The position numbers were made by a program, and so were the translations under genes. The notes under the pieces are model-generated. The model searched no databases. It was not told the DNA's origin and was given only the letters and a program-made list of their open reading frames with translations. A DNA stretch of 64,000 bases from JABMQB01 sp964575025 (GTDB lineage Bacteria > Bacteroidota > Bacteroidia > Bacteroidales > Prolixibacteraceae), in assembly GCA_964575025.1 (NCBI GenBank), contig CAZNPV010000011.1:26599-90598 (forward strand), read 5' to 3'. Of this stretch, positions 1 through 9,074 are shown one piece after another. Every line of letters starts with the position of its first letter. Positions within the stretch are counted from its first letter, which is position 1.

Positions 1-2074
1 CCGGGAACAGTATGGTGACCGTCCGTTGGTACATGGCCCTTACTACAATGCGCCCAGACAGGGATTTTCAAAGGTCAAATCTATTTACAACAAGGTCGAT
101 GGGAAATATGTCATAACCTCAACGACACATAAAAAACCCGTCTACGATTCCCGGTTTACAACCCTGTTTCCCCGAATGTACAGCGATAATCCGGACCATA
201 TTCAGGTGTATAAAAGCTGGGGAAGAATTAAGGGAAAACGAATCCGGGTATCCGGACAGGGTGAATCACAGGTCCTCGTGAAACCGAAATTCTCAGAAAA
301 CCTGAGGTTCTTTTTCACGTATCAACTGGGGCATATGTACCTGCGGTACTTTATGTGGAACTTTGCCGGCAAGCAAAATGACACCCAAAGCGATGGTACT
401 TTCCTGAACGGGAACTGGATCTGTGGCTTTCCTTTTCTTGATAAAGCGAGAATCGGACCCACAGATAAGCTTCCGGAGCATAAAAAAAACCATCCGTCAA
501 ACAATACCTATTACCTGCTGCCCCTGTTATTCGGCATTATTGGCCTGATGTATCAATACAACCAGGGATCTGTGGGCAAGAAATATTTTTCGGTAACGGC
601 CCTGCTGTTTTTCTTCACCGGCATTGCCGTTATCATCTACCTCAACCAGTACCCTTTACAGCCCCGGGAAAGGGATTATGCCTATGCAGGCTCGTACTAT
701 GCCTTTGCGATCTGGATCGGACTGGCTGTGCCGGCCTTTTTTTCTGCCCTGAGAAAAATTTCAGACAGCCGCTTTATGGCCGGGGCCGTTGTGGGGCTTT
801 CCCTGCTCCTGGTTCCGGGAATCCTGGCCTGGGAAAACCGGGATGATCATGACCGGTCGGGACGGTATATGGCCCGCGATATTGCACGCAATTACCTGGA
901 ATCCTGTGCTCCCCATGCCATTCTTTTTACCTATGGCGACAACGATACCTTCCCGCTCTGGTATGTCCAGGAGGTGGAAGGGGTCAGACCCGATATCCGT
1001 ATCGTTAACCTGAGCTATCTGGGAATGGACTGGTATGTGAACCAGCAAACCTTTGCCCAGAACGAAGCAGCCCCCATGCCATTCTCTTTTTCGCGGGATA
1101 AATATTACCTGGGAGTCAGGGATGGGGTCCTTATTAACGACCGGGGGATCGGTCCGGTTGAGTTGGGGAAAGCCATGGAATTTATTGGAAGCGATGATGT
1201 GCGTAGTAAAGTCAGGGTCACCAGCGGAGACCAGATGAATTACCTCCCAACCAGACAGCTGTTCCTGGATGTGGATAAGGAGAAGGTGCTTGCATCGGGT
1301 ACCGTCAAACCGGAAGACGCTCAGTTAATTGCCGACCGGATTGAGTTTACCATCAATAAATCCTTCCTCGTCCAGAGTGAATGGGTGATCCTCAATGTGC
1401 TGGCTGCCAATAATTGGGAAAGACCCATCTATTTTGACCATAGCCTGATGTTTACAGGGAATATTTTTGTAACCGACTGGCTGCAGTTTGAAGGACTGGC
1501 TTATCGGTTCGTGCCCATAAAAACAAAATCTGAAGATGTCTTTAAAGGACGCATTGATTCAGAGATTCTCTACGACAATGTGATGAATAAGTTTACCTGG
1601 GGGAACATCAATGATCCGGATATATACCTGGATGACTACAATCAGAAGTCCCTGAAAATAACGCAGACCCGGTATATGTTTGGCCGGCTGGCAGAACAAT
1701 TGAACCGGGAAGGGAAAAAAGATTCCGCCATTGCTGTGGTTGACAGGATGTTTGAATTGTTCCCGTCGGAACAGATGCCACTGACCTTTGATTCATTTCC
1801 GGCTGCCCGGCAGTACTATGTGGCCGGAGCATACGATAAAGGAAATAAAGTGATCAGGGAGTTGGCCGACTATTCCTTTGAAGAACTGGAGTACTACCTG
1901 TCCCTGCCCGAAAATATGGCGAATGTAGTCCGCCAGGATCAAAACCAGCAGATTGCCTTCATCAGAAACCTGGAGAGCCTGACCCGGCAGTTTCAGCAGG
2001 AGGAGCTGAACACCATCATCCATACAAGGATCCAGGAACTGATCACTGCCCTTTCACAGGAAGCCGGACAATAA
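1..2074 (+). CDS. DUF2723 family membrane protein, C-terminal part (5' end outside window)
   Basis: The reading frame is open from base 2 and runs off the left edge, so this is the C-terminal part (about 690 residues) of a larger protein. Four hydrophobic segments follow a short soluble part (near residues 170-290 of the visible chain), with the motif QPRERDYAYAG just before the third. A long soluble region follows, containing YGDNDTFPLWY and ending in helical, TPR-like sequence. This pattern fits the Bacteroidota DUF2723 proteins, which resemble protein O-mannosyltransferases in their N-terminal membrane half. That half is not visible, so catalytic residues cannot be checked. The soluble tail probably faces the periplasm. 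Family assignment is fairly firm; the glycosyltransferase role is inference from the family. Confidence 0.8.
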   Translation, partial: REQYGDRPLVHGPYYNAPRQGFSKVKSIYNKVDGKYVITSTTHKKPVYDSRFTTLFPRMYSDNPDHIQVYKSWGRIKGKRIRVSGQGESQVLVKPKFSENLRFFFTYQLGHMYLRYFMWNFAGKQNDTQSDGTFLNGNWICGFPFLDKARIGPTDKLPEHKKNHPSNNTYYLLPLLFGIIGLMYQYNQGSVGKKYFSVTALLFFFTGIAVIIYLNQYPLQPRERDYAYAGSYYAFAIWIGLAVPAFFSALRKISDSRFMAGAVVGLSLLLVPGILAWENRDDHDRSGRYMARDIARNYLESCAPHAILFTYGDNDTFPLWYVQEVEGVRPDIRIVNLSYLGMDWYVNQQTFAQNEAAPMPFSFSRDKYYLGVRDGVLINDRGIGPVELGKAMEFIGSDDVRSKVRVTSGDQMNYLPTRQLFLDVDKEKVLASGTVKPEDAQLIADRIEFTINKSFLVQSEWVILNVLAANNWERPIYFDHSLMFTGNIFVTDWLQFEGLAYRFVPIKTKSEDVFKGRIDSEILYDNVMNKFTWGNINDPDIYLDDYNQKSLKITQTRYMFGRLAEQLNREGKKDSAIAVVDRMFELFPSEQMPLTFDSFPAARQYYVAGAYDKGNKVIRELADYSFEELEYYLSLPENMANVVRQDQNQQIAFIRNLESLTRQFQQEELNTIIHTRIQELITALSQEAGQ

Positions 2075-2434
2075 AAAGAAAGGCATTGAAGGATTCCTGG
2101 TGGACTCTTGCCAGCTTCACGATTTGATTAAAGGGTATAAATGATCCTTCCATCCCCGAAGTTTCGGACAGGATGACAGGAACCTGCTACCCCCTGGTGA
2201 TTGCTATGGGCAACCCAAAACCTGAAGCATCCCAAAGGAAATGAGTCATTACAGATAGGATGAACTTCCGGCCTGTTCCTTTCAAAAACAATCGCACGCA
2301 ACCAAATCCATGCATCAGGCATCTATACCTATAAACTGAAAGGATCCGGGATTTCGATCCGGACGGCTAAGCATGAGTAATTTGCCTGAAATTCTGTAAA
2401 CTGTTGATTTTATAATCGCTAAAAACAAAAAGCA
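2075..2434. other. 360-base intergenic region, no gene seen
   Basis: No convincing reading frame covers this stretch; a 64-codon frame on the minus strand has no recognisable content. A small hairpin (TCCGG at 2345-2349 with CCGGA at 2359-2363, 9-base loop) is present without a T-run. I found no TAnnTTTG promoter element before the next gene. Confidence 0.5.
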
Positions 2435-4708
2435 ATGAAACAAAAAAATCTAACGAAGATGGTGATATATCCCTTACTGATTGGTTTGTTCATATTGATA
2501 ACAGGATATTCCTTTGCCCAGGCACAGGAAGAAGACAAGACCTGTTCACCCTTCTTTTTTGTAAAAAGTGATGACGAAAGCGTTGACCAGTTGCCGTTAA
2601 AGTCAACCACCGCCGATGTTCAAATCAGTGGTGTTATTGCCGATGTAACGGTCCGGCAAACCTATTGCAATACAGGAAAAGTTCCGCTGGAGGCAATCTA
2701 TGTTTTCCCGGCTTCGACAAAAGCAGCGGTTTATTTTATGCAGATGCAACTGGGTAACCGGATCTTAAAAGCTGAAATCAGGGAAGCTGAACAGGCACGG
2801 GAAGAGTATGAAAAGGCGAAGAATGAAGGCAAAACTACGTCTTTGCTGGAACAACAGAGGCCCAATGTTTTTCAAATGAATGTTGCAAATATTCTGCCGG
2901 GGGATACCATTGAGATTGAAATGCGCTATACCGAACTGATTACTCCTGTTGATGGCATGTATGAGTTTGTTTATCCTACCGTTGTGGGGCCTCGTTATGC
3001 TGAACTTTCGCATGAAGGAGACAGTACATGGGTTGAAATTCCATATACTCACGAAGGGGAATCACCTACCTACGATTTTAATATCACAGTGGATATACAG
3101 GCCGGCATGAAAATTCAAAGCCTTGAATCACCGTCTCATGAGAACCTGAATATTAGTTACCCTACCAAAAGTTCGGCAATGTGTACTTTGCCACAGAGTG
3201 AAAATAAATCAGGAAACAAGGATTTCATATTACACTATGGCCTCAGTGGGGATCAGATTGAATCGGGCCTGTTGCTGTATGAGGGGGAAGAGGAAAAATT
3301 CTTCCTGGCCATGATCCAACCTCCAAAATTGCCCCAGACCAATGACATTCCTCCCAGGGAATATGTTTTTATCATGGATGTATCCGGTTCGATGAACGGA
3401 TTCCCGATCAGTGTATCAAAAACACTCTTGATTGATTTGATCTCCAGCCTGAATCCTGCCGATAAATTTAATGTCATTTGTTTTGCCGGAGGAGCTCAGG
3501 TGCTGGCCAATGCTTCACTGGATGCAACACAGGAGAATATTGATAAAGCAATTGATCTGATCAATAACAAAGAGGGAAGCGGGGGCACCAACCTGCTCAA
3601 TGCCCTGAATAAAGCACTCGCCCTCCAGGGTACCGAAGACTATGCACGGACTTTTATCATTGCTACAGATGGCTATGTTACCGTTGAAAAAGAAGCCTAC
3701 AGGCTTATCCGGAATAATTTATCGGATGCCAACTTTTTTGCTTTTGGTATCGGAAGCTCGGTAAACCGGTACCTGATCGAATGCATCGCCCACGCCGGTA
3801 TGGGAGAACCATTTGTCGTTACGGATCAGGAAGAAGCTTCTGTTGCTGCAGAAAAATTCAGAAAGTATATCGAGTCCCCGGTATTGACAAATATCAATGT
3901 TTCCTATAATGGTTTCAATGTGTATAGTGTTGAACCGCATACCATCCCGGATGTTTTTGCACAACGGCCGATCCTGATATTCGGGAAATGGGAGAATGAG
4001 CCGCAGGGGGCCATAGAAATTGAAGGATTATCAGGAACCCATTCCTGGTCCGGGAACCTTTTTATTTCTAATTACTCCTCCTCCGATGACAACAAAGCCC
4101 TCCGGTATTTATGGGCAAGGCATAAAATTCAGATCCTTGATGACTACGGACAGCTGAATCAATACGGAGAAACCGATGAAGCCATAAAGGAAGAAATAAC
4201 TAAACTTGGGCTTACGTATAATTTACTAACCCGTTACACTTCTTTTATTGCCATTGATTCATTGATCAGGAACCAAGGAGATTCATTGGCTAGCGTTACT
4301 CAGCCCCTGCCGTTGCCATCCGGAGTGTCTGATTATGCCGTTGGAGAAAGTGCAACAGGTTATGCTGCGAACTATATGTTGACATTCGATGCAGGAAAAT
4401 TTGGCATTGAAACGGAAGAGCCTGAATATAAATCATACATCGATAAAATATATCCAAATCCATTTTCTTCCGAAGTAAGGATCTGGATATTCGTGGATGA
4501 TGCTGATTTTTCCAGAAAATTATCGCTCACTCTCTGTGATAATACAGGCCGTATAATCAAAACCATTGAAGTCAATCATACCATCGACAATTACTTCAGG
4601 GTAAAGCTGGATTTTGGGGAGATTGGGATACTCCGTCCTGGTATTTACAGGCTTTCCCTGATGATTGACGGGCATATTACCGATTCGCAAAGTATAGTAA
4701 AAAAATAA
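2435..4708 (+). CDS. Secreted VIT/von Willebrand A domain protein with T9SS sorting tail
   Basis: A 757-residue protein. Residues 1-30 form a signal peptide (hydrophobic core ending in FAQAQ). A VIT (inter-alpha-trypsin inhibitor) domain covers roughly 45-175. A VWA domain at about 305-480 has the metal-binding motif D315-x-S317-x-S319, then GGTNLLNAL and ATDG, so the MIDAS site looks intact. The last ~90 residues contain YPNPF at 673-677 and an immunoglobulin-like strand pattern ending in IVKK, typical of type A sorting domains of the type IX secretion system. The protein is therefore probably exported across both membranes and anchored or released at the surface. VIT-VWA proteins generally act in adhesion or matrix binding; the ligand is unknown. 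A hairpin terminator follows directly, so it seems to be a single-gene unit. Confidence 0.85.
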   Translation: MKQKNLTKMVIYPLLIGLFILITGYSFAQAQEEDKTCSPFFFVKSDDESVDQLPLKSTTADVQISGVIADVTVRQTYCNTGKVPLEAIYVFPASTKAAVYFMQMQLGNRILKAEIREAEQAREEYEKAKNEGKTTSLLEQQRPNVFQMNVANILPGDTIEIEMRYTELITPVDGMYEFVYPTVVGPRYAELSHEGDSTWVEIPYTHEGESPTYDFNITVDIQAGMKIQSLESPSHENLNISYPTKSSAMCTLPQSENKSGNKDFILHYGLSGDQIESGLLLYEGEEEKFFLAMIQPPKLPQTNDIPPREYVFIMDVSGSMNGFPISVSKTLLIDLISSLNPADKFNVICFAGGAQVLANASLDATQENIDKAIDLINNKEGSGGTNLLNALNKALALQGTEDYARTFIIATDGYVTVEKEAYRLIRNNLSDANFFAFGIGSSVNRYLIECIAHAGMGEPFVVTDQEEASVAAEKFRKYIESPVLTNINVSYNGFNVYSVEPHTIPDVFAQRPILIFGKWENEPQGAIEIEGLSGTHSWSGNLFISNYSSSDDNKALRYLWARHKIQILDDYGQLNQYGETDEAIKEEITKLGLTYNLLTRYTSFIAIDSLIRNQGDSLASVTQPLPLPSGVSDYAVGESATGYAANYMLTFDAGKFGIETEEPEYKSYIDKIYPNPFSSEVRIWIFVDDADFSRKLSLTLCDNTGRIIKTIEVNHTIDNYFRVKLDFGEIGILRPGIYRLSLMIDGHITDSQSIVKK

Positions 4709-4733
4709 CAACACTGTTTCTCATAAGGCGGAG

Positions 4734-4777
4734 TGCCTACTGTCTCTTATTGCATTGGAGCGCAGTAGGCATTTTTT
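4734..4777 (+). terminator. Intrinsic terminator of the VIT/VWA gene
   Basis: Perfect 9-bp inverted repeat TGCCTACTG (4734-4742) / CAGTAGGCA (4763-4771), 20-base loop, followed by six T (4772-4777). It ends just before the stop codon of the convergent sulfatase gene, so it insulates the two units in the + direction. Confidence 0.8.
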
Positions 4778-4780
4778 CTG

Positions 4781-6664
4781 TTACCACGCAAACGAGATAT
4801 CGTATTCTGCGGGATCCTGTTCCCATTTTTCGATGAGTTGTTGGGCTGCCCGCAGATCATAGGCATTCGGGCTTCTCTCCAGGGATCCCTTTAGGAGGTT
4901 GATCACGCCGTTGATCACTTCAGGGCTTTTTTCGTCGAGGCAGTCGATGGTGTTTAACGCATGGCAACGGGCAAATTCATTGGGATTTTCCAGGATTCTC
5001 AGGAGGCTTCTAAGTGCGTCTTTTTTTTCTCCAAGGGCATAGAGGGCTTCGGCAGCCACCACAGCGACATTCCCCGAGGGGTCGTTGCATGCTTTTTTCA
5101 GGTCATCCATGGCGGAGCGGGCTTTTTCGCCTGCCATCAGGAGACCGGTAGCGCCCCAGTAGCGGATTGCACTCTCTTCGCTTTTCAGGTAACTTCTTAC
5201 TGTTTTCAGCGATTCCGGTTCTTTGGCCGTGGCTCGTTCTGCGGCTTCCATGATCGCAGGCAGGTCAACCGCTCCGGAACGTACAAAGTCGTAAAAAGAC
5301 TGATCCCCGGCTTGTTCGATCAGCTGCGCTTCGGGGATAAATCCGGTATCGAAGATGCGGGCTGTCCACTCCCGGTTGGCCTGGCGCATTCGTTCCAGAA
5401 CCTCTTGATAGTGGGGATCATCAGCCAGGTTGTTTGTTTCCCAGGGATCCTCTTCGGTGAGGTATAATTCTTCCGCCGGTTTGGTATTCCAGAAGATGCG
5501 CTGCAAATTATTGCATTCACCGGCCAGGTATGCTTTTTCCCAGGAGCGGATCGAGGGCGCCAGCCACAGATAATTCAGATGTTGTCCGTAAATCCGGTAA
5601 GGCATGTAGTTGCGGATATACCGGTATTGTTGATCGCGTACTGCCCGGCACATATCGTAGCGTTCGTCCATGCGCCCCCGGAACATATAGGCATATTCAG
5701 GATCTTTCGTTTTCTGCTCACCCAGAAAGGCATGGCCCTGCATGAATTCCGGAATGGGTTTCCCGGCAATGCTCAGCAGGGTAGGAGCCAGATCCACAAA
5801 ACTGATCAGGCGGTCGACCTGTGATCCGGGTTTTTTTGCAGGATAGAGGTATTTGTACTTTTCCGGAATGCGTACAATAAAAGGAACCCTTGTACCGGTC
5901 TCATATACATACCGTTTGCTGCGTGCCAAAACACCTCCGTGGTCACCATAATAAAAAACAAGGGTATTCCCGGCAAGGCCTTCTTCTTCCAGTTCCTGCA
6001 ACAAAGCACCAACCCGGGAATCCATATCTTCCACCTTGTCGTAATATTGAGCCCAGTCGTGTTTCATCTCCGGAGTAGCCGGGTGATAAGGTGCAATGGG
6101 TACTTTTTCAGGATCATGCCGTAGTTCTTCGTTGGGAATCCAACGGTGTATAGAACTTTCATGCGATTCCATGAGGTTAAAAACCGCAAAGAAAGGCTTT
6201 CCCGGAGGACGGTTTTTGTAGTGGGCCGTACGACTCGATTCATCCCAGATTTCCTGCGGATCAACCCCTGAAGTGTTGTAATCGGTTTTGGAATTGTTGG
6301 TGCAGTAATATCCCAACTCTCCTAGCAGAACAGGGTAGGGAATGATCTTTCCCGACAGGGGATAATAACTGCGCATGGGTTCATGGCCCCCGGAGCAGGC
6401 ATAAACACCTGTGAGAATCGTATTCCGTGCAGGAGCACACACAGGAGCATTGGCATAGGCATGGGTATACATAAAGCCCTCCGAAGCCAGCTTGTCAAGA
6501 TTCGGCGTGGTGGCAAAGGAATCACCGTAACAGCCCAAAAACGGACTGTTGTCTTCGCTGGTGATCCAGAGAATATTGGGAAGCTCTTCGGGAATGCTCT
6601 CACGGCAACCGGAAAAGAAAAACAGGGCAAGAATATAAAGGACAGCACTAAATAAGCTACGCAT
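4781..6664 (-). CDS. Sulfatase lipoprotein with C-terminal HEAT-like repeats
   Basis: A 627-residue alkaline-phosphatase-superfamily sulfatase. The N-terminus is a lipoprotein signal peptide (FFFSG then Cys20). A metal-binding start motif TSEDNS is followed by C76-A-P-A-R80, the CxPxR signature whose cysteine is converted to formylglycine. Later motifs YYGDHGG and RGRMDERYDMCRAVRD match the usual sulfatase core, which ends near residue 470. The last ~140 residues read as alpha-helical HEAT-like repeats (DDLKKACNDPSGNVAVVAAEAL), an addition seen in some Bacteroidota and Planctomycetes sulfatases. Because the site is cysteine-type, an anaerobic maturase is needed; none lies in the window. The substrate is probably a sulfated glycan, but no PUL partner is adjacent. 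The VOC gene lies 19 bases upstream on the same strand, so the pair may be co-transcribed. Confidence 0.88.
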   Translation of the reverse strand: MRSLFSAVLYILALFFFSGCRESIPEELPNILWITSEDNSPFLGCYGDSFATTPNLDKLASEGFMYTHAYANAPVCAPARNTILTGVYACSGGHEPMRSYYPLSGKIIPYPVLLGELGYYCTNNSKTDYNTSGVDPQEIWDESSRTAHYKNRPPGKPFFAVFNLMESHESSIHRWIPNEELRHDPEKVPIAPYHPATPEMKHDWAQYYDKVEDMDSRVGALLQELEEEGLAGNTLVFYYGDHGGVLARSKRYVYETGTRVPFIVRIPEKYKYLYPAKKPGSQVDRLISFVDLAPTLLSIAGKPIPEFMQGHAFLGEQKTKDPEYAYMFRGRMDERYDMCRAVRDQQYRYIRNYMPYRIYGQHLNYLWLAPSIRSWEKAYLAGECNNLQRIFWNTKPAEELYLTEEDPWETNNLADDPHYQEVLERMRQANREWTARIFDTGFIPEAQLIEQAGDQSFYDFVRSGAVDLPAIMEAAERATAKEPESLKTVRSYLKSEESAIRYWGATGLLMAGEKARSAMDDLKKACNDPSGNVAVVAAEALYALGEKKDALRSLLRILENPNEFARCHALNTIDCLDEKSPEVINGVINLLKGSLERSPNAYDLRAAQQLIEKWEQDPAEYDISFAW

Positions 6665-6683
6665 GGTTGTTTTTTCTTACGGT

Positions 6684-7073
6684 TCAGGCAACAATCTCCA
6701 CCCGGTTTCCATCGGGATCCAGAATGACGCTTTCATAAAATCCGTCGCCTGTTGTACGGGGTTCGCTGACTACCGTAAATCCATCGGCCTGCAACTCTTC
6801 TGTAAGGTAATTCACTTTCTCTTTGCTTCCGGTTTTTATGGCAAAATGTGCCACCCCGGTAAATTGTTTCAGGGGGTCATTTTTTGACCTGGAAATAGTG
6901 GGCTTCTCCATCAGTTCAAGACGGCAATCCCCATCAAATATCAACAGGTAGGAACGAAACTCTTTCGAGTGATTGTAATACCCTTCGTTTGAAGAAGCAT
7001 CAAAATAGTGCATGTAAAAATTGCGAAGCCCCTCCAGGTTGTACGTCCAGATTCCAATATGATCTACTCTCAT
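6684..7073 (-). CDS. VOC (glyoxalase/dioxygenase fold) family protein
   Basis: A 129-residue protein starting MRVDHIGIWTYNLE and ending LDPDGNRVEIVA, the hallmark beginning and end of a vicinal-oxygen-chelate module pair. The N-terminal His (DHIGI), a central Glu (CRLELME), a second His (AHFAIK) and the final Glu (VEIV) are in positions usually used for metal binding, so a metalloenzyme similar to lactoylglutathione lyase or methylmalonyl-CoA epimerase is possible; the substrate cannot be told. The frame is open 18 codons further upstream to base 7127, but that longer start lies before a TAnnTTTG promoter element, so ATG 7073 is preferred. The sulfatase gene follows after 19 bases. Confidence 0.8.
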   Translation of the reverse strand: MRVDHIGIWTYNLEGLRNFYMHYFDASSNEGYYNHSKEFRSYLLIFDGDCRLELMEKPTISRSKNDPLKQFTGVAHFAIKTGSKEKVNYLTEELQADGFTVVSEPRTTGDGFYESVILDPDGNRVEIVA

Positions 7074-7097
7074 GACTTTGCAATTGGTTTCATTAAA

Positions 7098-7105
7098 CAA
7101 AGTTA
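7098..7105 (-). promoter_or_regulatory. Bacteroidota -7 promoter element upstream of the VOC gene
   Basis: The minus strand reads TAACTTTG, an exact match to the TAnnTTTG -7 consensus of the Bacteroidota primary sigma factor. It sits 25 bases before the ATG at 7073, giving a leader of roughly 18 bases. No good -33 TTG is seen. Confidence 0.45.
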
Positions 7106-7205
7106 AAATTACAAAAGGATTTAACACGGTCCTATAGCCTTTATTAAAAATTTTTTACTGATTGCGGTTATTTGCCGATAAATGCATAAGCTATTGGAAT
7201 TTTAC

Positions 7206-7213
7206 TACTTTTG
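7206..7213 (+). promoter_or_regulatory. -7 promoter element upstream of the acyl-CoA ligase gene
   Basis: TACTTTTG matches TAnnTTTG. It lies 77 bases before ATG 7290. No -33 TTG at the expected 19-21 base distance; the nearest TTG (7194-7196) is too close. Confidence 0.4.
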
Positions 7214-7273
7214 AATTCTCTGAACATAATTGTTGCTGAAATGTTTAGAGGGTAGACTCTATTTAGAAAGAAT

Positions 7274-7280
7274 AAGGAGG
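7274..7280 (+). promoter_or_regulatory. Strong Shine-Dalgarno site fixing the start of the acyl-CoA ligase gene
   Basis: AAGGAGG ends 9 bases before ATG 7290. A site this strong is uncommon in Bacteroidota, and it decides for ATG 7290 over the longer frame that begins with a TTG at 7230. Confidence 0.75.
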
Positions 7281-7289
7281 GAACGAGAC

Positions 7290-8954
7290 ATGGAAAATAC
7301 AACAAAATTTACGATTCCGGCGTTGCTGAATGAATCTGTGAAGCAATTTGGAGACAGGACCTCCCTGGTATATGCAGGTGAAGAAAATTATACCTACAGA
7401 AATCTGGGAGATGATGTTGCATTGATGTCAGATTATCTGACAGAACTGGGAATAAAAAAAGGGGATAAAGTAGCTATTCTGGGGACCAACTCTCCCAATT
7501 GGGGTGTTGCTTTTTTTTCAATAGCATCCACAGGGGCAGTAGCAGTTCCGATATTGCCTGATTTTCATGAGAATGAAATAAAAAACATCATAGAACATTC
7601 CGAAGCCCGGGTTCTGTTTGTTTCTGAAAATTTGTACCCAAAAGTGCTTAAAAACTTGACCGGATTGATTCATCATACCATCCTGATTGAGAATTTCAGC
7701 TACATCCCGGAAGGCACCCCTGCAACCCATTTAAAAAAACTGAATTCCACAAAACCTGTTTCATTCAGGAATCTGGCAACAAACGAGGTTGAAGAAGGCG
7801 ATCTGGCAACCATCATTTATACATCCGGTACTACAGGTACTTCCAAAGGAGTGATGTTAACCCATAAAAATCTGACCTGGACAACAAAGCAGTGTTATTC
7901 GTTTCAGGATATTAACCCGGATGACCGCTTTATATCGATTTTGCCTTTATCCCATACGTTTGAGAATACCATTGGTTTTTTGTTGCCTGTAAAGTATGGA
8001 GCTTCGGTTCATTACCTGCGCAAGCCACCGACAGCATCCGTTTTATTGCCTGCCCTGAAGCGGGTTAAACCGACCATTATGCTTTCGGTTCCGCTGATTA
8101 TCGAAAAAATATTCAGAGCGAACATCTATCCGAAGTTACAGAAAAACGGGTTCATGCGGGTTTTATATAAAATTGGCCTGACGCGGAAAGCATTACATAA
8201 AGTGGCAGCCGGGAAACTGAAAGAAACCTTTGGTGGGGAGATTCGGTTTTTTGGCATTGGGGGATCCAAACTGGACCAGACCGTAGAACGTTTCCTTCAC
8301 GAAGGAAAATTTCCCTATGCCATTGGGTATGGGTTGACCGAGACTTCGCCCCTGCTGGCCGGAGCCCCGGTGAATAAGACCCGGATCGGTTCAACCGGCA
8401 CTGCTGTGCCCGGAGTCGATTTGCGCCTCGGGAATGCCGACCCGCTTACCGGTGAAGGTGAAATACAGGTCAAGGGTCCCAATGTGATGAAAGGCTATTA
8501 TAAAATGCCGCAGGAAACCAGAAAAGTCTTTACCAAAGATCATTGGTTTAAGACCGGGGATAAGGGATGGTTTGATAAAGATAACTATCTGCATATCAGA
8601 GGCCGGATTAAAACAATGATCGTAGGAGCCAGCGGGGAAAATATTTATCCCGAGGAGATAGAATCCGTGATCAATAAAATGCGTTTTGTGCTCGAATCCC
8701 TGGTGGTTCAGAAAAAAGGACAACTGGTGGCTATGATCCACCTGAATATGCAGGAAGTGGAAAAACAGGTCGCTTCCCTGAAAACCGAAGCACGAAATTA
8801 TATGCAGGATAAAATTGAGGAGATCCTTGAGGAAATCCACCATAAGGTAAACGAACAGGTAAATAAATTTTCCCGCTTGAATAAGGTGACGTTCCAACCA
8901 ATGCCTTTTGAAAAAACACCGACAAAGAAAATCAAGCGATTTCTTTACGTATAG
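7290..8954 (+). CDS. Long-chain acyl-CoA synthetase (AMP-forming)
   Basis: A 554-residue adenylate-forming enzyme that would activate a fatty acid with ATP and join it to CoA. The AMP-binding signature YTSGTTGTSKG is at residues 177-187. The later core motifs follow in order: GYGLTETSP, then FKTGDKGWFDKDNYLHIRGR, then the hinge and EENIYPEEIE-like segment (GENIYPEEIE). The C-terminal lysine is in PTKKIKRF. It resembles FAA1/FadD-type long-chain ligases; the chain length preferred cannot be read from sequence. It has its own promoter element, strong ribosome site and downstream terminator, so it is probably monocistronic. Confidence 0.88.
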   Translation: MENTTKFTIPALLNESVKQFGDRTSLVYAGEENYTYRNLGDDVALMSDYLTELGIKKGDKVAILGTNSPNWGVAFFSIASTGAVAVPILPDFHENEIKNIIEHSEARVLFVSENLYPKVLKNLTGLIHHTILIENFSYIPEGTPATHLKKLNSTKPVSFRNLATNEVEEGDLATIIYTSGTTGTSKGVMLTHKNLTWTTKQCYSFQDINPDDRFISILPLSHTFENTIGFLLPVKYGASVHYLRKPPTASVLLPALKRVKPTIMLSVPLIIEKIFRANIYPKLQKNGFMRVLYKIGLTRKALHKVAAGKLKETFGGEIRFFGIGGSKLDQTVERFLHEGKFPYAIGYGLTETSPLLAGAPVNKTRIGSTGTAVPGVDLRLGNADPLTGEGEIQVKGPNVMKGYYKMPQETRKVFTKDHWFKTGDKGWFDKDNYLHIRGRIKTMIVGASGENIYPEEIESVINKMRFVLESLVVQKKGQLVAMIHLNMQEVEKQVASLKTEARNYMQDKIEEILEEIHHKVNEQVNKFSRLNKVTFQPMPFEKTPTKKIKRFLYV

Positions 8955-8974
8955 CTTCACTTAAGAATTACCGG

Positions 8975-9020
8975 AGGATGTTTTCAATGGATAACGTGGA
9001 GGACATCCTTTTGTTTTTTT
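8975..9020 (+). terminator. Probable intrinsic terminator after the acyl-CoA ligase gene
   Basis: Inverted repeat AGGATGT (8975-8981) / ACATCCT (9003-9009) with a 21-base loop, followed by TTTGTTTTTTT. The stem is only 7 bp, but the T-rich tail and position 21 bases after the stop codon fit. Confidence 0.55.
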
Positions 9021-9051
9021 GAAATTTATTGGGTTTAAAATGCTAATTTTG
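9019..9051 (+). promoter_or_regulatory. Promoter of purM
   Basis: TAATTTTG (9044-9051) matches the -7 consensus TAnnTTTG. A TTTG ending at 9021 can serve as the -33 element with a 22-base spacer. The ATG at 9075 is 24 bases past the -7 element. Confidence 0.5.
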
Positions 9052-9074
9052 TAGCCGCCTGAGAGACAGCAAAG

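Noticed and set aside
4781..7073. Sulfatase-VOC pair as a special operon or PUL
   Set aside because: No SusC/SusD, glycoside hydrolase or maturase gene is next to it; the VOC family is too broad to support a shared role.
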